Source: an uncultured Bacilli bacterium
GTDB taxonomy: Bacteria > Bacillota_I > Bacilli_A > RF39 > UBA660
DNA: 64,000 nucleotides
Assembly: GCA_934096105.1 (NCBI GenBank)
Contig: CAKOLH010000003.1
Span: 1 to 64,000 of the forward strand
Reading direction: 5' to 3'
Below, one piece after another: positions 43,739-52,576 of the stretch (within the stretch, counting starts at the first letter, position 1; each line of letters begins with the position of its first letter). Both the position numbers and the translations under genes were made by a program. A model generated the notes under the pieces. That model saw only the letters and a program-made list of their open reading frames with translations. It was not told the DNA's origin and ran no database searches.

Positions 43739-45013
43739 ATGAAGGAATATAAGAAAAGAATTGCCGATGAATTACTTGAGAGAAAGTTAAAAGGAAAGGG
43801 TGCTGTTTTAATTGAGGGACCTAAATGGTGTGGTAAAACAACTACTGCAGAACAAGTATCTGGCAGTATACTATATATGGCGACTCCGGAAGACAAAGAG
43901 CAAAATATTGCACTAGCAGAGTTAAACCCAAGTTTGCTATTAAAAGGTGAAACACCAAGACTAATTGACGAATGGCAAATAGCACCTAAATTATGGGATG
44001 CTATAAGGTTTGAAGTCGACCATCGTGGTGAAGAGGGACAGTTTATTTTAACAGGTTCAGCAGTACCAGCAGACCTGAAAGATGTAACACATACTGGAAC
44101 AGGAAGAATTGCAAGATTAACAATGAGACCAATGACACTTTATGAGTCAGGAGAATCAAATGGAACAGTTAGTCTTTCAGAACTATTAAGCGGCAATTCA
44201 AAAATAAGTGGTATAAATGAATTGTCTCTAGAAGATATTGCTTATCTATGCTGTCGAGGAGGTTGGCCTAGAAGTATTTTTATGGACAAAGATATAGCCT
44301 TAGATCAGGCGTTTGATTATTATGATGCTATTGTCAATTCTGATATTTCTAGAGTTGACAATGTAGATAGAAATCCCGAGAGGGCTAAAAACTTAATGAG
44401 AAGTTATGCAAGAAATATTGGTAGTCAAGCATCAAATGAAACATTAAGAAACGATATGATAAATAATGATTCTACATCTTTAGATACTGACACCATATTA
44501 TCGTACATCAATGCCCTAAAAAAAATATTTGTTATCGAAGAATCACTAGCATGGAATCCAAACTTAAGAAGTAAAACAGCCATAAGAACATCTGAAACAA
44601 GATATTTTATTGATCCTTCAATTGCAGTAGCGGCCCTAGGTCTTGGACCAAATGATCTAATAAACGATCTAAATACATTTGGATTAATATTTGAAACATT
44701 ATGTATTCGTGATCTAAGAGTGTATGCCGAAAGTATTAATGGAAGTATTTACCACTATAGAGATGCTTCAGAATTAGAATGTGATGCTGTAATACACCTA
44801 AGAAATGGCTCTTACGGTTTAATTGAAATTAAATTAGGAGGAGACAAACTAATTAATGAAGGTGCACAAAATTTAATAAAAATGAAAAACAAAATAGATA
44901 CTAACAAAATGAAAAACCCATCATTCTTGATGGTATTAACAGCAACAAGTAAGTATGCTTACCAAAGAGAAGATGGAGTATATGTAATTCCTATTGGATG
45001 TTTAAAGGGATAA
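43739..45013 (+). CDS. AAA_14/DUF4143 ATPase
   Basis: 424-aa protein with an AAA_14 ATPase domain (Walker A EGPKWCGKTTTAEQ, about 25-38; DEWQIAPKLWDAIR as the Walker B/sensor region; LTGSAVP as sensor 1) and a C-terminal DUF4143 domain that ends in a PDDEXK-like core (ELECDAVIHLRNG then YGLIEIKLGG). This family is widespread as single variable genes in anaerobe genomes; its function is not established. It has its own promoter, repeat operator and terminator, and hairpin arrays pointing inward flank it on both sides. Its base composition is richer in G+C than neighbours by eye, which suggests acquisition. Confidence 0.9.
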   Translation: MKEYKKRIADELLERKLKGKGAVLIEGPKWCGKTTTAEQVSGSILYMATPEDKEQNIALAELNPSLLLKGETPRLIDEWQIAPKLWDAIRFEVDHRGEEGQFILTGSAVPADLKDVTHTGTGRIARLTMRPMTLYESGESNGTVSLSELLSGNSKISGINELSLEDIAYLCCRGGWPRSIFMDKDIALDQAFDYYDAIVNSDISRVDNVDRNPERAKNLMRSYARNIGSQASNETLRNDMINNDSTSLDTDTILSYINALKKIFVIEESLAWNPNLRSKTAIRTSETRYFIDPSIAVAALGLGPNDLINDLNTFGLIFETLCIRDLRVYAESINGSIYHYRDASELECDAVIHLRNGSYGLIEIKLGGDKLINEGAQNLIKMKNKIDTNKMKNPSFLMVLTATSKYAYQREDGVYVIPIGCLKG

Positions 45014-45047
45014 AGTGCCAAGTAAAAAATTAGCACTTTTCTTTTTT
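45012..45047 (+). terminator. terminator after the DUF4143 gene
   Basis: AAAGTGC and GCACTTT (7 bp), then CTTTTTT; overlaps the stop codon. Confidence 0.8.
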
Positions 45048-45131
45048 AATTTTAAATACATTCAATTTTTTGTTCAACACCAATATCTAAGTTATCATAT
45101 CTGGCTTATATATAATAGATATGTAGATATA

Positions 45132-45186
45132 TCATTTATAGACTACAGGCTATAAATGACACACTATAGACCCAGGCTATAGTGTG
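45132..45186 (-). repeat. GCC...GTC-loop hairpin array, two abutting units (reverse)
   Basis: Units 45132-45159 (TCATTTATA/TATAAATGA, loop on the minus strand GCCTGTAGTC) and 45160-45186 (CACACTATA/TATAGTGTG, loop GCCTGGGTC). Both stems are perfect 9 bp with no gap between units. It is preceded by CTTATATATAATAGATA, which also precedes the array at 49426. Confidence 0.93.
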
Positions 45187-45272
45187 AATAAAATAAAAAA
45201 ATATTCTTATCTTTACTTCACTATATTATCAAAATATGATAAAATGAAGTAAAGAAAGATGAGGTAGACAAG

Positions 45273-47354
45273 ATGAAAGTTTTAGAATTAAATAAGAATC
45301 AGCAAGAAGCTGTTAATCATATAAATGGACCAATGTTAGTACTCGCAGGAGCAGGTTCAGGAAAGACCAAAGTACTAACTAGTAGAATAGCAAATTTAAT
45401 AGAAAATGGAATAAGTCCATATAACATATTAGCAATAACCTTTACTAATAAAGCCGCTAAAGAAATGAAAGATAGAGTAGTATCTCTAATAGGAAGTACT
45501 GCCAATAATATACAAATATCAACATTTCACTCTTTAGGACTTAGAATACTAAAAGAAAACTATAGCCTATTAGGCTATGAAAGAAACTTTACTATCATAG
45601 ATAGTGATGATGTCTTAACTATTATTAAAAAAATAATGAAAGATCTAAATATGAGTAAAGAATACTATAATCCTAGAGAAATAAAGAATAAAATAAGTTC
45701 TGCTAAAAACGAAATGATGGATGTAGAAAAATTCTCTAAAATAGAATTTGATCATAAGGTAGTAGAAGTATATAAAACATATCAAAAAAAATTAAAACAA
45801 GGAAATTCTGTAGACTTCGACGATTTATTAATATTACCAATAAAACTATTTAAGAACTATCCAAATGTCTTAAATGACTATCAAGAAAGATATAAATATA
45901 TATTAATAGATGAATATCAAGATACAAATGAAGCTCAATATACCTTCAGTAGACTACTATCATCTAAATATCGTAATATCTTTGTAGTAGGAGATAATGA
46001 CCAAGCCATATATGCCTTCCGTGGAGCCAATTATAAAAACATCTTAAACTTTGAAAAAGACTATCCCGAAGCAAAAACAATATTACTTGAAGAAAACTAT
46101 CGTTCTACTAAAAACATCTTAAATGCCGCTAATAGCGTTATAAAAAATAATAGAGAAAGAAAAGATAAAAATCTATGGAGTAATAACGAAGAAGGAGATA
46201 AAATAAAATATAAAAAAGTATCAACCGAAAAAGAAGAAGCTTCCTTTGTCGTAGGAGAAATAAAAGATTTAATATCAAAAGGTATTAAAGAAGAAGCTAT
46301 AGCGGTCCTATATCGAACCAATGCTCAGTCAAGAACTATTGAAGAGGAATTACTAAAAAAGAATATCAAATATAGAGTAGTAGGAAGTTTCTATTTCTAT
46401 AATAGAAAAGAAATAAAAGATTTATTATGTTATCTAAGATTAATAAATAATCATAAAGATGATGTAAGTTTGCTTAGAATAATCAATACTCCAAAAAGAG
46501 GAATTGGTGAAAAAACAATTGATAACCTAACCTCGTTAGCAGAAGATGCCGGTATTTCTATCTATGAAGCCATTACTACAGGTAAAGAATTAACTTTTAA
46601 AGAACTAATCGAAGAACTAACTAAAGATAGTGAGAAAATGTCACTTACTGAATTAGTTGATGACATTCTAGATAAAAGCGGTATAAGAAAAGAATTAGAA
46701 AGTTCTAAATTACTCGAAGATGAAATAAGACTAGAAAACTTAAACGAATTTAAAGGAGTTACCAAGAGTTATGAAGAAGAATATGGTTCAGCAAGCCTAG
46801 AGGACTTTCTTGAAGAAATATCCCTAGTTAGTGATATAACCGAACATCAAGATAGTGATGGAAGAGTAAGTTTAATGACCGTTCACTCTGTAAAAGGACT
46901 AGAATTTGATTATGTCTTTATCGTTGGCATGGAAGAAGGAATATTCCCACATTACAACGCTATCAATGATGGAAGCAATTCCGCTATTGAAGAAGAACGT
47001 AGACTATGCTATGTAGCCATTACCAGAGCCAAGAAAAAACTCTATATAACATCTGCTGATACTCGTATGTTATTTGGAAATACCAGTAGAAATATGCCAA
47101 GTAGATTTATAAATGAAATAGATAAAGAATATATTGAAGTAGAAGGAATAAAACCCCTTACTAAGATGGTATCAAATATCAAGAAAAAGATTGATAAAAA
47201 TGCTGAATACACCGTAGGAGAACATATTGTTCATACTGAGTTTGGCGAAGGTGTCGTAATAGGAGTAGATAAATCAATCCTAACCGTAGCCTTTCCACAT
47301 CCAACAGGTATAAGAAAGCTTATGAAAGGTCATCCAAATATCAAGAAAATATAA
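45273..47354 (+). CDS. pcrA: ATP-dependent DNA helicase PcrA (UvrD family)
   Basis: 693-aa superfamily 1A 3'-5' helicase used in repair, plasmid replication and clearing of RecA. The motifs are intact: LAGAGSGKTKVLTSRI (about 26-41), ITFTNKAAKEMKDR, IDEYQDTNEAQY (motif II), VGDNDQAIYAFRGA (motif III), LEENYRSTKNIL, and SVKGLEFDYVFIVGMEEG. The C-terminal tail ends in a Tudor-like region (YTVGEHIVHTEFGEG) that binds RNA polymerase in PcrA. The usual partner ligA is not in the window. Confidence 0.96.
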   Translation: MKVLELNKNQQEAVNHINGPMLVLAGAGSGKTKVLTSRIANLIENGISPYNILAITFTNKAAKEMKDRVVSLIGSTANNIQISTFHSLGLRILKENYSLLGYERNFTIIDSDDVLTIIKKIMKDLNMSKEYYNPREIKNKISSAKNEMMDVEKFSKIEFDHKVVEVYKTYQKKLKQGNSVDFDDLLILPIKLFKNYPNVLNDYQERYKYILIDEYQDTNEAQYTFSRLLSSKYRNIFVVGDNDQAIYAFRGANYKNILNFEKDYPEAKTILLEENYRSTKNILNAANSVIKNNRERKDKNLWSNNEEGDKIKYKKVSTEKEEASFVVGEIKDLISKGIKEEAIAVLYRTNAQSRTIEEELLKKNIKYRVVGSFYFYNRKEIKDLLCYLRLINNHKDDVSLLRIINTPKRGIGEKTIDNLTSLAEDAGISIYEAITTGKELTFKELIEELTKDSEKMSLTELVDDILDKSGIRKELESSKLLEDEIRLENLNEFKGVTKSYEEEYGSASLEDFLEEISLVSDITEHQDSDGRVSLMTVHSVKGLEFDYVFIVGMEEGIFPHYNAINDGSNSAIEEERRLCYVAITRAKKKLYITSADTRMLFGNTSRNMPSRFINEIDKEYIEVEGIKPLTKMVSNIKKKIDKNAEYTVGEHIVHTEFGEGVVIGVDKSILTVAFPHPTGIRKLMKGHPNIKKI

Positions 47355-47366
47355 AAAGGAGTTACT

Positions 47367-48335
47367 ATGAAAAAAATATTACTTATCATATTTTCAATTA
47401 CTATAATTATTGAGATAGTAGTATTACATCAAGATAACAAAAACCTAATCATTTCCAATAATGCTATAGAAGAAGAACTAAAACAAAATAATCTAATCGA
47501 AGATGGTAAAGTATCATTAAATTCAGTATATAAAGAAGAGAAAGAAGCAAGAGAAAAAGTTGAAGAACTATTTTCCACTACTGCCTTCAAAGTCGAAGAT
47601 ATCGAAGAACTAATTACAAAAGAAGAAGATAAAAGTAAAGAACTTCAAAATAGCATATCTTCTCTTGAAGAACAAATCGTAGGTCTTGAAGGTAACATTA
47701 CCACTCTTGAAGCAGAATATAATAGATTAACCAAAGAGTACGAAGAAAAAAATTCTGCCTATATAACAGGAGTGCCCACAATCAATCAGTATCCTGACTA
47801 TCCAACAGGCTGTGAATCCGTTGCTCTAACTATTCTATTAAAATATTATGGTGTATCAGTAACTCCTAATGATATTATAAATAAGTTAGAAAAAGGAAAA
47901 GCACCATATACCAAAAATGGCGTTACTTATGGAGGTAATCCTGATCTAGAATTTATCGGAGACCCAAGAACACAGAACTCTTATGGTGTCTTTGATAAAC
48001 CAATTGCCAAAGTAGCGGGTACCTATAAACCAGGAATAATAAATGCTACAGGTAGTTCTTTTGATGAAATACTAAAAATAGTAAAATCAGGTAGACCAGT
48101 ACTAGCTTGGACCTCTATAGGATTATCAACTCCATATATATCAACATCTTGGATATATGAACCAACCGGAGAAACCATCTATTGGAAATCAGGAGAGCAT
48201 GCCGTAGTCATAATTGGCTATACTACTGATAAAATAATAATATCTGACCCAATTGGCGGAAAAATAAAATATCAGTCATTATCACTATTTAGAGAAAGAT
48301 ATAATTACTTTGGAAAGAAGGCCTTATATTACTAA
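47367..48335 (+). CDS. C39-like cysteine peptidase with N-terminal anchor and coiled coil
   Basis: 322-aa extracellular protein: one anchor helix (about 3-18), a coiled-coil region (about 25-130, with the repeat-like ELQNSISSLEEQIVGLEGNI), then a papain-like C39 peptidase domain. The catalytic residues are Cys in YPTGCESVALTIL, His in SGEHAVVIIGY and Asp in ISDPIGGK. C39_2 domains are found in wall-associated peptidases. It overlaps by one base the next gene, a short coiled-coil membrane protein, which may be a partner. Confidence 0.82.
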   Translation: MKKILLIIFSITIIIEIVVLHQDNKNLIISNNAIEEELKQNNLIEDGKVSLNSVYKEEKEAREKVEELFSTTAFKVEDIEELITKEEDKSKELQNSISSLEEQIVGLEGNITTLEAEYNRLTKEYEEKNSAYITGVPTINQYPDYPTGCESVALTILLKYYGVSVTPNDIINKLEKGKAPYTKNGVTYGGNPDLEFIGDPRTQNSYGVFDKPIAKVAGTYKPGIINATGSSFDEILKIVKSGRPVLAWTSIGLSTPYISTSWIYEPTGETIYWKSGEHAVVIIGYTTDKIIISDPIGGKIKYQSLSLFRERYNYFGKKALYY

Positions 48336-48655
48336 TGAAAAAGAAAAATAAAACTAATAAAATATTCAAAATAGTAGGAACTATCTCTTTTATAGGAGTA
48401 TTCACTATCCTAATAATTACACTATATAATAACATAACTCTAAATAATAAAAATAAAGAGTTAGATAAATATCTAACAGAGTACAAAGAATTAAAAAAAG
48501 AAATAGATAACCTAAATAATTTAAAAGAAAGTTATGATATAGCCAAACTAAATAACGAAAATCTAAATAGTCAAAAAGAAGAATTAGAGTCAGAATTAAA
48601 CCAGTTAAATAATAAGATAAGTAATTTAAATAAGAAGATAGATAAACTAAAGTAG
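48335..48655 (+). CDS. small coiled-coil membrane protein
   Basis: 106-aa protein: a basic N-terminus, one membrane helix (about 13-34) and a long coiled coil (about 40-106) rich in Leu, Asn, Lys and Glu. The ATG overlaps the stop of the C39 peptidase gene, so the two are translationally coupled. The topology resembles DivIC/FtsL-type septum proteins, but there is no other support for that. Confidence 0.7.
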   Translation: MKKKNKTNKIFKIVGTISFIGVFTILIITLYNNITLNNKNKELDKYLTEYKELKKEIDNLNNLKESYDIAKLNNENLNSQKEELESELNQLNNKISNLNKKIDKLK

Positions 48656-48698
48656 TCTCTCTTCTCTTTTTATAGCATATATTATAGTGGAGGTACTT

Positions 48699-49256
48699 AT
48701 GGATTATAATATTTTAGTAAATAAAGATAATCCCCTGCCAAGAGCACATATACCAAGTACTTTAGTAGAAGCTAGTAGTAGTTATAAAGATGGCATATTA
48801 ATAGATAGAGAAACAAAGAATGCTTTTGATAGAATGAAACAAGATGCTTTAAGATATGGATACCACATAGATATAGAAAGTGGATATCGTGATTATGATT
48901 ATCAAGAAAAAATATATAATAAATTACTTGAAGAAAAAGGATTTACTTATGCTATCACAAGAATAGCAGAACCAGGTAAATCAGAACATCAAACAGGATT
49001 AGCCATAGATTTTTGTATATATAAAGATGAAAAGTGTTACATAGAACATGAAATAGAAGAATTATTAGAAACTAAATGGGTTCATCAAAATTGTTATAGA
49101 TATGGATTTATATTAAGATATCCTGAAGGAAAAGAAGATATAACAAAATATAGTTATGAACCATGGCATATAAGATATGTAGGAAATATAGCTAGTTATA
49201 TTTATAATAATAATTTAACACTAGAGGAATATAAAGAAAGAGAGTCTAAAAAATAG
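48699..49256 (+). CDS. D-alanyl-D-alanine carboxypeptidase, VanY/M15B family
   Basis: About 185-aa zinc peptidase that trims the terminal D-Ala of wall peptides. The zinc motif GKSEHQTGLAIDFCI (HxxxxxxD) and the second zinc His in EPWHIRYVG are present; IDIESGYRDYDYQ is the usual preceding motif. There is no signal peptide, so export is unclear. ATG 48699 is chosen because GTGGAGG is upstream; the GTG at 48687 lies within that site. A VanY-type enzyme alone does not imply vancomycin resistance, as vanHAX are absent. Confidence 0.87.
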   Translation: MDYNILVNKDNPLPRAHIPSTLVEASSSYKDGILIDRETKNAFDRMKQDALRYGYHIDIESGYRDYDYQEKIYNKLLEEKGFTYAITRIAEPGKSEHQTGLAIDFCIYKDEKCYIEHEIEELLETKWVHQNCYRYGFILRYPEGKEDITKYSYEPWHIRYVGNIASYIYNNNLTLEEYKERESKK

Positions 49257-49297
49257 ATTCTCTTTCAGTTTCGTCTCACACTAAAGTAGTTCGCCGT

Positions 49298-49353
49298 TTT
49301 CTAATGCCTAAGGTCATTAGAAAATATTTTTGAGCCTATAGTCTCAAAAATAA
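49298..49353 (+). repeat. GCC...GTC-loop hairpin array, two abutting units (forward)
   Basis: Units 49298-49325 (TTTTCTAAT/ATTAGAAAA, loop GCCTAAGGTC) and 49326-49353 (TATTTTTGA/TCAAAAATA, loop GCCTATAGTC), perfect 9-bp stems and no gap. Confidence 0.93.
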
Positions 49354-49425
49354 TAATTTATAAAATAATTGCCAAAATAAAAGTATATAATTACTGACTT
49401 ATATATAATAGATACCACTGGTATA

Positions 49426-49478
49426 TTGTTGTTAGACTATAGGCTAACAACAACACTTCAAGACCTAGACTTGAAGTG
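49426..49478 (-). repeat. GCC...GTC-loop hairpin array, two abutting units (reverse)
   Basis: Units 49426-49453 (TTGTTGTTA/TAACAACAA, minus-strand loop GCCTATAGTC) and 49454-49478 (CACTTCAA/TTGAAGTG, minus-strand loop GTCTAGGTC, a variant). It is preceded by CTTATATATAATAGATA as at 45106. It faces the forward array at 49298 across 72 nt with no gene. Confidence 0.88.
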
Positions 49479-49500
49479 ATAAAAAGAATATAAAAATATA

Positions 49501-49529
49501 TTGACATAATATACTAATAGTGATATTAT
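49501..49529 (+). promoter_or_regulatory. sigma-A promoter of the metal-efflux operon
   Basis: TTGACA (49501-49506), 17-nt spacer, TATTAT (49524-49529). Confidence 0.85.
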
Positions 49530-49533
49530 TTAA

Positions 49534-49557
49534 ATATATGAATATATATTCATATAT
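49534..49557. promoter_or_regulatory. 24-bp perfect palindrome, operator of the ArsR-family repressor
   Basis: ATATATGAATATATATTCATATAT overlaps the expected transcription start and precedes the ribosome site. ATATGAA-n-TTCATAT is the classic SmtB/CzrA/CadC operator form. Confidence 0.88.
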
Positions 49558-49568
49558 AAGGAGGAAAT

Positions 49569-49895
49569 ATGTTAGATATAAAAGAAATAAATAGTATAAA
49601 AAACAAACTACTTGAAGAAGATACTATTATAGATATAGCAGAACTATTCAAAGTATTCGCAGATTCAACTAGAGTAAAAATAATAAATGTCTTATTAGAA
49701 AATAAACTTTGTGTAGGAGATATAGTCACTCTTGTCGGAGGTACACAGTCAGCAATTTCTCACCAGCTTAGAATACTAAAGTCCGCTAAACTAGTAAAAT
49801 ATACCAAAATAGGTAAAACAGTATATTACGAATTAAGTGATGACCATGTAAAAAAACTATTTAGTGTAGGAAAGGAACATATCAATGAAATATAA
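49569..49895 (+). CDS. ArsR/SmtB-family metal-sensing repressor
   Basis: 108-aa winged-helix repressor with the ArsR core (LFKVFADSTRVKIINVLL, VGDIVTLVGGTQSAISHQLRILKSAKLVKYTK). The ELCVCD motif of CadC-type sensors is partly present as NKLCVGDI. Possible C-terminal metal ligands (Asp93/His94 in SDDHVKKLF and a second His near the end) suit a CzrA-type alpha-5 zinc site. It lies directly upstream of, and overlaps by 11 nt, the heavy-metal P-type ATPase gene. The palindromic operator at 49534-49557 indicates autoregulation. Confidence 0.9.
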   Translation: MLDIKEINSIKNKLLEEDTIIDIAELFKVFADSTRVKIINVLLENKLCVGDIVTLVGGTQSAISHQLRILKSAKLVKYTKIGKTVYYELSDDHVKKLFSVGKEHINEI

Positions 49896-51921
49896 ATATA
49901 ATATCAAAAATCTAGATTGTGCCAACTGTGCAAAGAAAATAGAAGAAAAACTAAATAAAGACAAAAACATCAAAAAAGCTATAGTAAATTTTAGTACATC
50001 AACAGTATCTGTGGAAACAGACTTAGAAAAACCATTTGAATATGTTAAACAAATAATTAGTGAAGTAGAACCAGATGTCATACTAAGTGAAGAAAAATTA
50101 AAAGAAAATAACTATAAAATATTTTATCAAATCCTAGTAGGAGGTATATTAGGATTAATAGGCTGTATAACAAAATTACCATATCATTTAAATCTAATTC
50201 TAATTATAATAAGCTATATAGTATTAGTATATAGTACCTTTATAACCGCTATTAAACAGTTATCAAAAAAAGTAATTAATGAAAACCTATTAATAGTAAT
50301 ATCAACAATAGGAGCCTTCGTATTAGGAGAGTTACATGAAGGACTAATGGTAATATTTCTATATGAACTAGGAAAAGCCCTAGAAAAATTAGCCATTAAT
50401 AGAAGTAGAAAATCAGTATCAGAACTAATGAATATAAAAGAAGAAAACTCTAATTTAAAAGAAGAAGATACCATAAAAGTAGTACCAACAGAAACCATAA
50501 AAGTAGGCGATATAATTGTCGTAAAAGAAGGCGAAAAAGTACCACTAGATGGAATAATAATAGAAGGAAATGCCATGCTAGATACTAGTGCCCTAACAGG
50601 AGAATCAGAATTATTAAATACTACCATAGGTAGTGAAGTATTATCCGGAAGTATCAACAAAAGTGGTTTAATAGAAGTAAAAGTAACTTCCATATACAAA
50701 AACTCAACAGTAAGTAAAATATTATCACTAGTAGAAACCGCAACTGAAAGAAAAACCAAAACCGAAACAGTAGTATCAAAGTATGCCCCAGTATATACCC
50801 TAAGTGTATTAATCATAGCCATTCTAGTAGGAGCCCTTTTACCACTAATAACAAACTTAACATATACCGAAAGTATTTATAAAGCCTTAACCATAATAGT
50901 AGTATCATGCCCCTGTGCTGTTGCCATATCCGTACCACTAGCATACTTCTCAGGAATAGGAGCTTCTTCTAAAGAAGGAATACTAATAAAAGGAAGTAAT
51001 TACTTAGATAGTATAAAAAATATCCAAAAAGTAGTATTTGATAAAACAGGAACCATAACAACAGGAGAGTTTTATGTATCAAAAATAAACATTTATGATA
51101 AAAAATATACCAAAGATAAAGTGTTAGAATTATGTGCTAAAGGAGAAAGTCTATCTAACCATCCTATCGCCGCATCAATAATTAAAGAGTATGGTAAAAA
51201 AGTATCAACCGAAGATATCAAAGAACATAGAGAATACCAAGGTAGAGGTATAACCTATAAATATAAAGATCAAAATATCAAAATAGGAAATTCCAAGTTC
51301 TGTAATCAAAAAGAAACCAAAAATATCTATCTAATGATTAATGATAAGTTAGTTGCTGAATTAGAAATAAAAGACGAAATAAAAGAAAGCGCTAAAGAAA
51401 CAATCAAAGTACTTAAAGATATGAATATAGAAACCTATATGTTTACTGGCGATAATAAAGAAAAAGCCATAGAAATAGCTAAAAAAATAGGAATAAAAAA
51501 TGTCTTTTATGAAATGCTTCCTAGTGATAAATATCAAAAACTAGAAGAATTAATAAATACTAAGAAAGAAAAAGAATTAGTATCATTTGTAGGAGATGGC
51601 ATAAATGATGCCCCAGTACTAGCCTTATCAGATATAGGAATATCAATGGGTAGTCTAGGTAGTGATTCCGCTATCGAAGCCTCAGATGTAGTAATAATGA
51701 ATGATAACTTATCAAAAATAATAACCGCTATAAAAATATCACAAAAAACAAATAAAATAATCAAAGAAAATCTAATATTTGCCATTACCATAAAACTATT
51801 AGTATTAATATTAACCATACTAGGATTATCCACCATGTGGGAAGCAGTATTCGCAGATGTTGGAGTAACAGTACTATGTATTCTAAATACATTAAGACTA
51901 TTAAAGAATAACCAGTTGTAA
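49885..51921 (+). CDS. heavy-metal-exporting P1B-type ATPase (CadA/ZntA-like)
   Basis: 678-aa transporter. One N-terminal HMA domain with the CxxC pair in NLDCANCAKKI (about 10-20), the CPC motif in VVSCPCAVAISVPL in membrane helix 6, phosphorylation site FDKTGTITTGEF, HP motif LSNHPIAASII and the hinge GDGINDAPVLA. CPC with an adjoining Ser-Pro environment and the CzrA-like repressor point to Zn/Cd/Pb rather than copper export. It overlaps the repressor gene. Confidence 0.93.
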   Translation: MKYKYNIKNLDCANCAKKIEEKLNKDKNIKKAIVNFSTSTVSVETDLEKPFEYVKQIISEVEPDVILSEEKLKENNYKIFYQILVGGILGLIGCITKLPYHLNLILIIISYIVLVYSTFITAIKQLSKKVINENLLIVISTIGAFVLGELHEGLMVIFLYELGKALEKLAINRSRKSVSELMNIKEENSNLKEEDTIKVVPTETIKVGDIIVVKEGEKVPLDGIIIEGNAMLDTSALTGESELLNTTIGSEVLSGSINKSGLIEVKVTSIYKNSTVSKILSLVETATERKTKTETVVSKYAPVYTLSVLIIAILVGALLPLITNLTYTESIYKALTIIVVSCPCAVAISVPLAYFSGIGASSKEGILIKGSNYLDSIKNIQKVVFDKTGTITTGEFYVSKINIYDKKYTKDKVLELCAKGESLSNHPIAASIIKEYGKKVSTEDIKEHREYQGRGITYKYKDQNIKIGNSKFCNQKETKNIYLMINDKLVAELEIKDEIKESAKETIKVLKDMNIETYMFTGDNKEKAIEIAKKIGIKNVFYEMLPSDKYQKLEELINTKKEKELVSFVGDGINDAPVLALSDIGISMGSLGSDSAIEASDVVIMNDNLSKIITAIKISQKTNKIIKENLIFAITIKLLVLILTILGLSTMWEAVFADVGVTVLCILNTLRLLKNNQL

Positions 51922-51967
51922 TAAATAAAAAAATAATATATAATTATCTTATAAATAGGAGGAACAA

Positions 51968-52510
51968 ATGGATATAGTAATTGGAATAATATTTATATCA
52001 CTAATTGGAACACTACTACATTTTATGTATGAATGGTCAGGTCATAATAAAGTAGTATCCCTTTTTGCAGCAGTCAATGAAAGCACTTGGGAACATATCA
52101 AAATAGCCTTAACACCAACCTTTATATGGACATTATATGATGGAGCAGTATATGGATTAAATCAAAATTATTTCATAGCCAAAACAGCCAGTTTATTAGT
52201 AATAATATTATTAATACCACTATTATTTTATACATATCAAATATTTACTAAAAAATCAGTATTATGGATAGATATCATCATCTTTTATTTAGCCATCATA
52301 TCTAGTACATTAACATTTAAATACCTAATAAATATAACAACCCTACCATTTTATCTAACATATATATCAGTAATAGTATTATTCATAATATTTGGATTCT
52401 ACATGGTATTAACACTATTACCAATAAAAAATTTCTTATTCAAAGACCCAATAACCAATAAGTATGGTATAAAAGGACATTCCCATCATGAACATAAAGA
52501 AGAAAAATAA
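51968..52510 (+). CDS. DUF6512-like membrane protein
   Basis: 180-aa protein with five hydrophobic helices. The N-terminal part contains FMYEWSGHNKVVSLFAAVNESTWEHIKI (about 18-45), with conserved-looking His, Glu and Trp residues of this uncharacterised family. The C-terminus ends in a His-rich tail (GHSHHEHKEEK) that could bind metal, which is interesting right after the metal-efflux operon. AGGAGG lies 5 nt ahead of ATG. Function unknown. Confidence 0.75.
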   Translation: MDIVIGIIFISLIGTLLHFMYEWSGHNKVVSLFAAVNESTWEHIKIALTPTFIWTLYDGAVYGLNQNYFIAKTASLLVIILLIPLLFYTYQIFTKKSVLWIDIIIFYLAIISSTLTFKYLINITTLPFYLTYISVIVLFIIFGFYMVLTLLPIKNFLFKDPITNKYGIKGHSHHEHKEEK

Positions 52511-52511
52511 T

Positions 52512-52540
52512 AAAAATGTGTTTTAATAACATATTTTTTT
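52512..52540 (+). terminator. weak terminator after the DUF6512-like gene
   Basis: ATGT/ACAT short stem with T8 following; weak but well placed. Confidence 0.5.
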
Positions 52541-52576
52541 TGTTATAATAATAATGGAAAGTTAGAAGTGAAAAAA

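Noticed and set aside
43507..49478. Hairpin arrays as ordinary Rho-independent terminators
   Set aside because: Several have no T run after the stem, they abut in tandem, they lie after separate terminators, and their loops are conserved while their stems vary.
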